DNA of 64,000 bases from Ustilago trichophora (taxonomy: Eukaryota > Basidiomycota > Ustilaginomycetes > Ustilaginales > Ustilaginaceae). Where the stretch lies: NCBI GenBank assembly GCA_900323505.1, contig OOIN01000040.1:1-64000 (forward strand). Reading direction: 5' to 3'. The notes beneath the pieces are model-generated. The model was not told the origin of the DNA and did no database searches. It worked only from the letters and a program-made list of their open reading frames with translations. Positions 28,001-36,820 of the stretch are shown here, piece by piece. A program made the position numbers and the translations under genes. The stretch's first letter is position 1. Every line of letters starts with the position of its first letter.

Positions 28001-29207
28001 GCAGCTGGTCAATGTTGTGCTCAAAGACGCGCTCAGGATAGGTGAGGATCTTTGCGACTCGTTGAGGTACGGCGACTTCGTCAATCTTGAGGTTGGGATC
28101 GGGTCCAATGACGGTTCGACCGGAAAAGTCGACACGCTTGCCTGACAAGTTACCACGGAATCGACCCTGCTTACCCTTGAGACGCTGGCAGAAACCACGG
28201 CTTGGTTTTTGACCTGGCTGTGTTGGCACGCCTGGCAACTCTGAATTAATGTAGAGCGCCACTGTCAACTGAAGGAACTCCCATTGCTGGACGAGCTGGC
28301 TGGTGGTGGTTCCCTTGCCGCCTTTGACCAAACCAAGTTTGAGGAGACTGTTGGTGAAGATGATTTCTGTGAGCTTGATGGTGACGTCGTCTTCGTTGGT
28401 GGCGCCATCCTGGGCGACGGAGGGACGGATGCAGACCGGTGGGACGCAAATGTACTGCCAAATGTATTCTTCGGGACGACCGAATTCGGGTCGCAATCCA
28501 AGCAACTCGCAATCTTCGTCGGAAATGCGCTTGAAAAGATCGAGCGCCTTGAGTGGATTGAGGTCTTCTTGCGCTTTGTTGAGATGTGGCGAGATGTCGC
28601 CGTTGCCCATCTTGACGTTGGTGGCAAAGGAGGCCTTGAATTCGTCATGCTCTGCAGCTGTTTTTTTGGCGCGGAACTTTTCGTGGACAATCTTGAGCTG
28701 ACCTTGCTTCTTGACGGTGCCGTTGGTATAGCCGCACTTGGGACAGTACAAGACCTTGCGTGCGATAGTGTTGACAGCCTTAAAGGAGCGGGTGCGATCA
28801 AGATTTTCGAGATTGGGTTTACGGAAACGTTTCAAAAACCTTCGGCGATCAGGTTCTTCGAGGAGTACGGTGGCGCAATTTTTGCAAATGCTCTGCAAGA
28901 TGGCGACGGTATGCTTGAAGAAGCCGACGTGAAAGACAGGCAGGACGAGCTTGATGTAACCGTAGTGTCCCACACAGTCGGCCATCTTGAGGTGACAGGT
29001 CTCGCACAACGAGTTCTTATCCGAGACACCCAGGCGTCTGTCGAGTGTGCCGTTTGCTACCGGCTTACGTTCAGATTCGCCAATGGTGTAGAGATCTCTG
29101 GTGGTGACCTCGATCTCGGACATGTTGACAATGTCCTGCTTGGAGAGCACACCGAACTGGATGTGCTTGATCTTTTTGGGCGCATCCTGGGATACGAGCT
29201 GCTTCAT
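25005..29207 (-). CDS. RPC1: DNA-directed RNA polymerase III largest subunit (RPC1/RPC160)
   Basis: 1400 residues, uninterrupted, matching the usual 1390-1460 of this subunit. It forms the active-site half of RNA polymerase III, which makes tRNA, 5S rRNA and U6. Visible hallmarks are an N-terminal clamp zinc site ([16 protein letters not shown]), a second Cys pair (CPKCGYTNG), [19 protein letters not shown], the absolutely conserved catalytic [12 protein letters not shown] (~500), the trigger-loop/bridge-helix region ([35 protein letters not shown]-type text) and the pol III-like start [16 protein letters not shown]. The ATG at 29207 gives the expected start. It is the first housekeeping gene inward from the telomere and is transcribed towards it. 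Confidence 0.97.
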   Translation of the reverse strand: [1400 protein letters not shown]

Positions 29208-30023
29208 GGTGGCGACTGTGTGGGGCCGAGCGTGACCAGCGTGGATGAGATGCGGAGATGGAGGATATCGATGGTGCGTATCGAGTGCAGGGGCGTGTGA
29301 GCAGAGTAGATCAACTGGAGCGCTTCAAGACGTGGTTCGAAGAGGATTTGCAATTGCAAAGGGAATGTGGTTTGGGCTGTGCTATGTCATGCAGATCATC
29401 ACTACAGCAACGGCAACCATGAAATGAGAAGTGGACGTGTCAACTGGAGCGAGGTGCAGCCAAAAGAACACGACGGTGAGTTGAAGACGAGCTAGCGGCT
29501 GCGAACGCCAGATACGGAGAGCAGTATCTGTGGCCTGGCGGAAGGGTGTCGAAATCAAGTCGATGGCACTGTTGCTGGAGGCTGGTGATGCAACGGAACG
29601 AGATTGACTGACGATCGTGGGCGTGGCAGTGTCGGGTGACGAGAACAAAGATGGGGTGATGTGATGTGGCTGATGATCACTAGGTTCGTGCGATGCAAGG
29701 GAGCCAGGGGGACAGTGATGGCAATTAGCGTCTCTGAGAAAGATGCTTCTTGTCAAAAAGTCAGGAATACCATACCATTGATTGTCATCGAAAAAATTTC
29801 CGTGCGCCCTGCGGTCAGGCAGCAAACGTGCCCGCAAAATTTAGACAGTGTTAGACCCTGAGCATACCCTAAGCCTCTCAGCATTTTGGCAAATCCGAGT
29901 TCCGAACTGAATACTGTACTCCACCCTTGGAAGAAGGCGAAACAAACACCCTTGACAGGTTCTCTCTTTGCTCCTTCCTACGCTTTCTTAGTGTCATATC
30001 GGACACTAGTCGACTCAAAGACC
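29208..30023. other. Divergent promoter region, RPC1 / UNC-45-like
   Basis: About 816 bp between two divergent starts. No further gene is supported. In-frame sequence upstream of 30024 lacks an ATG and looks like leader. Confidence 0.5.
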
Positions 30024-32822
30024 ATGCAGAGCCAGCTACTGGAGAGTTTTCAGCGCTTTTCCGTGTCGGACGATCCACTGTCGACTGCCACAGCTCAGAC
30101 GTTTGTCGATGCTTTCGCACCACTTTGCCCCGCACAGACAGCAACCTCATCATTGACATCAACATCAACCGAGAGCATATCTGCAATATCCAAGCTCAAG
30201 CAAGCTCGCAGTACAGCTCTGCTCACTCTGGCTTCTCGTTCCTCTTTAGCCGATGCGTCAAGGTTACCCACAAGTTCAAAGCATGGATCTTGTCGCACCA
30301 ACAGGATCGACGAAAACTTGCCACAGCTACTCACTCCCATCATCCGATCCAGACTCGCTGATACAACACCACATAGCCTTCTTTCTGCACTCAACTTTTT
30401 TTCCGCCTTGTTTAGCGTGGTGCCAACAGAAGCACACGACATTCTCGCCGCAGACGGCATCCTCGATCTTGTGCTCGAAGCGCCCGACGCCTGCAATGCG
30501 CACAAACGCCATGAGGACTCTGCATCTACCAGCATTCAGTCTCGGCCACTCTCGGACCAGGACCTCGTCAGTCTCGCTGTTGCCGAGCTGATTTCTTCGG
30601 CTGCCAACTCGACAGCCACAAGAAAGTATCTTGCAGGCCAGCAAGCTCTTCTCGACTGGCTCGACATTGCTTGCGTAACGCCGACATCCTCAACCCACCC
30701 TCCCGCAAACTCGAAGCACAAGTCTAATGCCATCGCAATCCTTGCTGGTCTCGCTGAAACCAAAGTGTATCGTGCAACTGCTTCAGAGGCTCTTCAAGGT
30801 CTCACTCAATCCGCCTCATCTCAACCCACTTCCCACCAAGATCACATTCGCAAAGTTCAACAGAGCAGATCAGAACGCAAGCGCAAAGACGACTTGCTAT
30901 ATGCTACCGTCAAGGCTGAGCTCATCTCCCTTTCTTCTCAACAATCCACTCGACAAACGTCTTCTTCACTCGAGGAGCTCGTTCAAGCAGAGCTCCTTCG
31001 CACCATCGAGCTAAGTTGTCTCGAAGTACTGGCATACCTCACCGTCCAACCAGTCTTCAAGGAAAGGGTCACCGCAGACCGCACATTGCTCGGCATTCTA
31101 TGCACAAACTTTGACGTTGCACCGCCCAGATCTTCAGACATCAAGCTGCCTCTCGACATTGACAGCCGGCGATTCGACGGAGCACTCCAACTGAGCCTTG
31201 CCACTATCCTTTCCAACGTCACATCATACCCACCCACGCTCACTGCTCAAGACAAGGAGATACGACGGCTACGAAAGTTGGCAAATGCACAGAACTCCAA
31301 GCAAGATGGTGGTCAGGCGGACGAGGACGAGCTGCTCGAGACGATCCCCAAGGTGGACAAGAGATGCACCGCCGTCTTGGAGGCCAAAGGTGTCGAAGCA
31401 CTCTGTGCCATTGCTGTTGCAGGCCCTCCTCCTTCTGCAAGCAAAGCTGCAGTTGACGCACATGCTGGTGCCTCAGCTTGGAAAGTCAACCCAAGCAAGA
31501 GTGTGCGGCGAGCCTGTGGAGATGCTTTGCTAGCCCTCGTCACCAAACAAGATCGCTTGATGCGCGGAAAAGCTGTACAACAGGGCGCCCTCAAGGCCAT
31601 TCTTGCCCTTTCCGCACCAGTCTTGAATAGGCTGATCCCGTCCCAATCCAACACGTCGCCAATCCAGCCAGACGGACTCTTCTCACGCTCTACAGATTCG
31701 GCAATGGCAGACGTTACCTGCGAGGACCTTGCACCGCTTCAAGCGCTCGCCAAGCTGCTCATCTCTCTCAACCCTAGCATCCTCTTCCCGTCCAGCGATG
31801 GACTGCTATCAGTGGCATCCGTCATCTGCAGCCTCTTGCTGTGTGAGTCGGCATCGAGATTGCAGAAGTTCGAGGCGCTTCTCGCTCTCACCAATCTTGC
31901 TTCCCTATCTCCACAAGTGTGTCTGAAGATCGCTTCCTTCACTCTTGACTCTGTCGTGTCGAACAAACAAGGGACCAAAAATGACGTCGACGGTTTCAGC
32001 AGCACTTCTGTCGTTGCCCAGGCGTGCGAACAGCTGCTCATGGAAGATCACACTATGGTGCGAAGAGCATGGATTGAGCTTCTCGTCAATCTGTTGCAAG
32101 TAGAAGACGTCTACCGCTACTTTGTCTCGCCAAGCTCCACCACATCTCTTATTGAATCCGATTCCGAGGCCAAAGTTGCAACCAGCTCGCAAGACAGGCT
32201 CATTCTGCGCCTGCGGATGCTTCTGGGCCTATGCGAGGTGGACGAGTGGGCTTACGAGGATCGCGCTGGTGCCAATGTGAACACCGAGGCTTCCAGTGCA
32301 GGCTCGCAAGGCGGTGGTGGAGAAGCGTCACTCGCCACCAGATTGGCCTCACTAGCCATCCTTGCCATGGTGACTGAATCCAGCACCGTCGTCGAGTCGT
32401 TGTTAAGACTGGATAGGCTCTTCCCAGTTTTGCTCTCGATCCTCGTACTCGATCGATCCGACGACGCCGAAAGGAACGAGTGGGAAAGGGCTGACCTGCA
32501 GCCTGCGAATGTGGATCCAAAAGGTGGAAGAGCCGCAATGGAGGCTCAGGTGCAACTCAATGCAATCGAACTTGGTTTGCGCGCAAGCTATGTGCTTCTA
32601 AGCGTGCTCCAGCACCTCAAAGGCTCTTGCAATATTGATGCCAAAGATGCCGGTGGTTTCAGCAAGGAAACGGTGCAGTCCACGCTCCAAACTACTCTTT
32701 CCTACCATGTGATGCAGCTCAAGAAGGCTGCCGAGCCCTCACACGTCCAGGAAGCTCGCAAGGGTCTGCTAGAGGTCATGGCAGAGTGCCTCAAGACGGT
32801 CAGGGAGGTCGAGAACGTGTAA
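30024..32822 (+). CDS. UNC-45/Cro1/She4-like myosin chaperone (armadillo-type)
   Basis: 932 residues from the first ATG in frame (ACCATGCAG); upstream codons lack an ATG. The protein is almost all alpha-helical repeats of armadillo type. Hydrophobic helices such as SVRRACGDALLALVTKQDRL and VRRAWIELLVNLLQVEDVY resemble the central and UCS domains of UNC-45, Cro1 and She4, which fold and stabilise myosin motor domains and are needed for actin-based growth and cytokinesis. As in fungal members there is no TPR domain. A Gly/Ser-rich loop lies at ~760-775. The family call rests on the repeat pattern and a few signature helices, so a different ARM-repeat protein remains possible. Confidence 0.65.
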   Translation: MQSQLLESFQRFSVSDDPLSTATAQTFVDAFAPLCPAQTATSSLTSTSTESISAISKLKQARSTALLTLASRSSLADASRLPTSSKHGSCRTNRIDENLPQLLTPIIRSRLADTTPHSLLSALNFFSALFSVVPTEAHDILAADGILDLVLEAPDACNAHKRHEDSASTSIQSRPLSDQDLVSLAVAELISSAANSTATRKYLAGQQALLDWLDIACVTPTSSTHPPANSKHKSNAIAILAGLAETKVYRATASEALQGLTQSASSQPTSHQDHIRKVQQSRSERKRKDDLLYATVKAELISLSSQQSTRQTSSSLEELVQAELLRTIELSCLEVLAYLTVQPVFKERVTADRTLLGILCTNFDVAPPRSSDIKLPLDIDSRRFDGALQLSLATILSNVTSYPPTLTAQDKEIRRLRKLANAQNSKQDGGQADEDELLETIPKVDKRCTAVLEAKGVEALCAIAVAGPPPSASKAAVDAHAGASAWKVNPSKSVRRACGDALLALVTKQDRLMRGKAVQQGALKAILALSAPVLNRLIPSQSNTSPIQPDGLFSRSTDSAMADVTCEDLAPLQALAKLLISLNPSILFPSSDGLLSVASVICSLLLCESASRLQKFEALLALTNLASLSPQVCLKIASFTLDSVVSNKQGTKNDVDGFSSTSVVAQACEQLLMEDHTMVRRAWIELLVNLLQVEDVYRYFVSPSSTTSLIESDSEAKVATSSQDRLILRLRMLLGLCEVDEWAYEDRAGANVNTEASSAGSQGGGGEASLATRLASLAILAMVTESSTVVESLLRLDRLFPVLLSILVLDRSDDAERNEWERADLQPANVDPKGGRAAMEAQVQLNAIELGLRASYVLLSVLQHLKGSCNIDAKDAGGFSKETVQSTLQTTLSYHVMQLKKAAEPSHVQEARKGLLEVMAECLKTVREVENV

Positions 32823-33543
32823 AGTGACGCAAGTGTGTGAGATGCGAACTAAAACTTGATCCGAACTGTTTTGACCAGCATGTCGTGTTAGCATTCAGAC
32901 AATTCATCACACTCCGTACGAGCATTTATTGAGCGGTGTGAGCCAACACTTGATCATCAGCGATGTCGGATCGGCATGAGGAGAGCAAGCCTGACAACGA
33001 AGGGCGTTGCGATATCGAAAAAGAAAATGGAGCGCTGAAATTACGGCACATAAACCCTCTCACATCGGTCCGAAAATCGGGAAGTGGGAAACGGCTGCTG
33101 ATCCTTCTTTTTGGCCGCTGCAATTCCCTGGAAAACAAGGCGCAGCTTCGGTGTCCAATTTGGCTTTCTTCGAATCCTCTCTTGGTAGCGCTCTGACCAC
33201 ATCCTCCCTCCAATCTCACCTCCATCCGTCCTTCTCTTGGTCATATAACGTTGCCTCTGTTGCATCGCTTCTTTGTATTCAAACTGCTTCTCGTAGCGTC
33301 TCCGACTGGCAGCTGATCACACGTAGCTACACCAACACCACGATCCGAGCCTGTCCGATTGTCATCGTCCATCCGCTCTGCAAGGAATAAAAGGTGGCCG
33401 CTGTTTGGCCTTTTCCCGTCTTGCCAACTACATACCGACCCGCCACTGCGTCTATAAAGGGCCCAAATTCACTCCTGTCCGATTTCATTCGACCAACATC
33501 CTTCAGTTTCGGTCCTCGGAACACAAGCCTCCTCCCCGCAGAT
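32823..33543. other. Intergenic region and promoter of the SSXT gene
   Basis: About 720 bp without a gene. CTATAAAGG at 33452-33460, 84-92 bp upstream of the ATG at 33544, is a good TATA candidate. Another A/T box (GGAATAAAAGG) lies at ~33384. Confidence 0.5.
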
Positions 33544-36500
33544 ATGGAGTCAAACACAGCCACGAACAACGAGGACACTGCCGCCTCCATGGACTCGATC
33601 ACACAACCATTGGTGCCGACCGAAGCAAGCTCAACAGAGGTCTCTACCCTAGCTTCCAACCCAGAGCCAGCGCCGCCACTCGCTGAAACATCTGTCAACT
33701 CCATCATGGCGGATGCTTCTCCCTTTCTGTCCCAGTCGCAGCCCGCAGCCGAGTCACAGCAAATGCCACACACATCCGCACAGCAGACTGTTGAGGCTTC
33801 CTCATTGCCAACATCCCAGCCGCTGACCACCACAGCATCCGCAGATTCAACCAGCGCCGTTGCTACCACTCTGCCGGAAGCGGTGGCCGCGCCTTCAGCC
33901 GAGACGGCAGCAATATCGGAACAGAAGGCTTCTCAAACTACCCAAGCAGTCTCTGACGCTGCCAAGGCCGATTCAGAGGCGCCAACCGCGGGCGTCTCTC
34001 CAGCGCAGACATCTCAAGGCGAACCAGCCGTAGCAACCTTGGCTCCGACAGCGTCCGACATCTCGTCACACGACCCAGTCACCGCAACCGACGCCTCAAA
34101 AGCTGCTTCGGCGCATTCCGAGCCAAAGGGATCAGGTGATGGTGCAGCCACTAGCTCATGTACAACAGCCTCAGCTTTGTCCTCTGAGCCTGCCAGCAGT
34201 CAAGCCGATGTGGTCACGCAGGCATCTGCCGCCGCCGCCGCCACCACCACCACAGCTCCTTCTTCACTCACGGAGCCAGCTGCCTCAACAATAGTACCAG
34301 CTTCGACCTCCGCATCAGAGGTGCCGTCCGCTCAAACAATACCCGAGCCCGCTGTTGCAACATTCGCTTCGAGTGCTGCGGACGCACAAAACAGCCAGCC
34401 TGTTAATAGCTCGGCACCTGAGCAGCCCAAGACCGTAGAGGCTGTAGCATCCTCATCCGACGGCGCGTCCGTGACGAAAGCGACTGAAGGGACATCTGCT
34501 ACTACTGTCTTGTCAGAGCCCATTGCTGCAACTACCACGGCAACCGCACCTCCAGCAGCAATCAACGCCACCGTGGACCCAACAGCCTCTGAGGCCAAGG
34601 CTCTCGACGATTCCACGCAACCGCCTCAATTAGAGCCCTCACCGCCAACTGACAACAGCAAGCCAGCAGAACAGCGCGCTCAACCGACCTCTCATGACAT
34701 TCAAGCGGAAGCGAATACCAGCAAGGACGCCTCGACAATCTTGGATCATCAGAAAGAGGCACAGTCCAAGCCCAACAACTCTGAAATGGCTTCAGCCTCG
34801 AACGACAACGCCTCAGCAGTGCCTGCTGCGGACGTTGCTGCTCGTACCGAAACTGCAGCTGCGCCCATACCTGCAACACCTGAGAAGAAAGCAACCACCG
34901 ATGCGATGTCGGCCGACCAGCCGAGCACGTCCCAGCCGTCAACGCCAGCTCGCGAGGGAAGGGTTGGACTCATTCTGCGTATCAACAAAGAGCTTATTCG
35001 ACTCTGCGTCGAGTTGCAGGCCAAAGAGCTCACCAAGGATCAAGTCTATCGCGAAGCTGCAGTGCGCTTGCAAGCCAACCTGGCCTACCTCGCAAGCATC
35101 GCCGACAAGGCTGGCAAGCCTGTGGACTCTAGCGGTCGTTCCCCGTCTGGTGGTGCTCTTCCGAAGCTCGAGCCTTTCCCTCGCAGCGAGCATGCACCTA
35201 GCTCGTCAATTCCGGCGCTCTATGAGAAGCTGATCGCCATTTTTGATGCAGCTCGCCCAGGTGATTCGCCTTCAGCTGACGCGAGGAAGCGTTCACGCGA
35301 CTCAACCGCGCGTTCGAGCAGCGACGATCCGAGAAAGCGCACAGCGAGCAGAGGTATTGACCGTTCTCAGGACGTGTCGGCGGCCGGCACGCCTACGTCC
35401 TCTTCAAATCAGCAGACCAGCGCGAACGCAACCGCCGCTGGCCAGCCTGCTGATGCTACTGCCGGCCCGACACCTGCTGCCGACCCTGCAGCTCAGCAGC
35501 AAACACAAGCACCGCAAGCACCACAGCAACAGCAGCAACAGCAGCAACAACAACAAGGCAAAGGTCCCGATCTTTCTCTTGCCCCACCCGTCCCCATCGC
35601 ACCGCCTGCTGCCGCCCAAAACATCCCCAACAATCCCCAGGCTCAAGCGCTCATGCAAGCTTTCGGTCCCAACGCTCTTGTCAACTTGCACGCTCTTCAA
35701 TCGCACCTGCGTGGACAGGGAACGCATCCTTGGGTCGCATACATGGAGGCCAACCTGAACGGCTTCAAAGCAATGCCCCTGCAAATGCAGCTCCAGCACA
35801 TGACCTCGTTGCAAAACGCAGCTTTGCAGCGACAAAAGTCGATGCAAGCCGGTGGAGGTCCAGGCTCAGCCGGTTCCACATCGGGCATCGGTAGCCCTGC
35901 AACGATGCAGATGCCCAACGGCGGTGTGGGTTCCGTGTCCAGTCCAGCCACAACACGACCGGCAAGCCGGCACTCGGATAGCCCGAGTCAGGCGCAAGGA
36001 AGCCCCTCTGCGAGCGGCTTTGGCGCCAATGTGCCCGGCAGAACAGGTACACCGTTGGGTGGACAGGCACCGTTCCAGAACCGACCGGGAAGCTCAGGCT
36101 CGGTGGGTAGTATGAAGAGCGCTGGTGGCCGCAATCGCACTGGATCATCGCATCTTGCGTTCGATCCGTCTCAGATGCAGGGTGCTTCGAGTCCGGCGAC
36201 GATGAGTGATTTTTCAGGACAGCAGCAGGGTGGGATGGGCAACTTTGGTTTTCAGCCGCCTGGATTGCAGCAAAGTTCACCTGCAGCTGCTCCTTCGCCA
36301 GGTCAGCAAGCGCAACCCACACAGCAGCCTCAGCATCAGCAGCAGCAACAGCAGGGATTGACGATGGGCGGAATCAACATGAATATGCCCAACTTCCAGA
36401 ATCTCCCACCGCACTTGCAGCAAACAATTCGACAGCAGTACATGGCGCACATGCAAGCACAAGCTGCTCAGGGGATGAATGCTCAACAGGGGTTCAATCC

Positions 36501-36591
36501 TCTGCAGCAGCAGCAACAACAACAACAGCAGCAGCAGCAACAACAACAATCACATCAGCAGCAGGGCTGGAACTTCCAAACGCCTCAGTAA
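33544..36591 (+). CDS. SSXT-domain (SS18/GIF-like) transcription coactivator
   Basis: 1015 residues. The first ATG is at 33544; further extension would need a GTG. The N-terminal ~460 residues are extremely Ala/Ser/Thr/Pro-rich and disordered. A conserved helix block at ~472-530 reads INKELIRLCVELQ followed by RLQANLAYLASIADK, the signature of the SSXT domain of human SS18 and plant GIF proteins, which join SWI/SNF chromatin remodellers. A second conserved block lies at ~700-775 (ALMQAFGPNALVNLHALQSH; HPWVAYMEANLNGFKAMP). Two polyglutamine tracts are present (~660-672 and ~988-1002), and the C-terminus is Gln/Gly/Met/Pro-rich as in SS18. It probably acts in the nucleus as a SWI/SNF-associated coactivator. 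The N-terminal extension is far longer than in animal SS18. Confidence 0.75.
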   Translation: MESNTATNNEDTAASMDSITQPLVPTEASSTEVSTLASNPEPAPPLAETSVNSIMADASPFLSQSQPAAESQQMPHTSAQQTVEASSLPTSQPLTTTASADSTSAVATTLPEAVAAPSAETAAISEQKASQTTQAVSDAAKADSEAPTAGVSPAQTSQGEPAVATLAPTASDISSHDPVTATDASKAASAHSEPKGSGDGAATSSCTTASALSSEPASSQADVVTQASAAAAATTTTAPSSLTEPAASTIVPASTSASEVPSAQTIPEPAVATFASSAADAQNSQPVNSSAPEQPKTVEAVASSSDGASVTKATEGTSATTVLSEPIAATTTATAPPAAINATVDPTASEAKALDDSTQPPQLEPSPPTDNSKPAEQRAQPTSHDIQAEANTSKDASTILDHQKEAQSKPNNSEMASASNDNASAVPAADVAARTETAAAPIPATPEKKATTDAMSADQPSTSQPSTPAREGRVGLILRINKELIRLCVELQAKELTKDQVYREAAVRLQANLAYLASIADKAGKPVDSSGRSPSGGALPKLEPFPRSEHAPSSSIPALYEKLIAIFDAARPGDSPSADARKRSRDSTARSSSDDPRKRTASRGIDRSQDVSAAGTPTSSSNQQTSANATAAGQPADATAGPTPAADPAAQQQTQAPQAPQQQQQQQQQQQGKGPDLSLAPPVPIAPPAAAQNIPNNPQAQALMQAFGPNALVNLHALQSHLRGQGTHPWVAYMEANLNGFKAMPLQMQLQHMTSLQNAALQRQKSMQAGGGPGSAGSTSGIGSPATMQMPNGGVGSVSSPATTRPASRHSDSPSQAQGSPSASGFGANVPGRTGTPLGGQAPFQNRPGSSGSVGSMKSAGGRNRTGSSHLAFDPSQMQGASSPATMSDFSGQQQGGMGNFGFQPPGLQQSSPAAAPSPGQQAQPTQQPQHQQQQQQGLTMGGINMNMPNFQNLPPHLQQTIRQQYMAHMQAQAAQGMNAQQGFNPLQQQQQQQQQQQQQQQSHQQQGWNFQTPQ

Positions 36592-36820
36592 AGCCTGATT
36601 GCACACGCATAATCAGGCCTGACGTAGCCTGTAACCTTGATCCTCCCGCTTCGCTTGGTCACCTCAACTTTGCTCTCAACAATGTATTGTACACCATGTT
36701 TGGCTCTACGTCAACTATGCTTACTTATTCACTCATTTTGGTCATGTCAAATGGATTGGACCAGACTGTGTGTCGATTGCAAATAAGTTAGTGAAATTAG
36801 CAAGTGGATGGGGGTTCACT

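Noticed and set aside
28284..29300. Long + strand open frame (338 codons)
   Set aside because: Also antisense to the N-terminal part of RPC1 and its promoter; no protein features.
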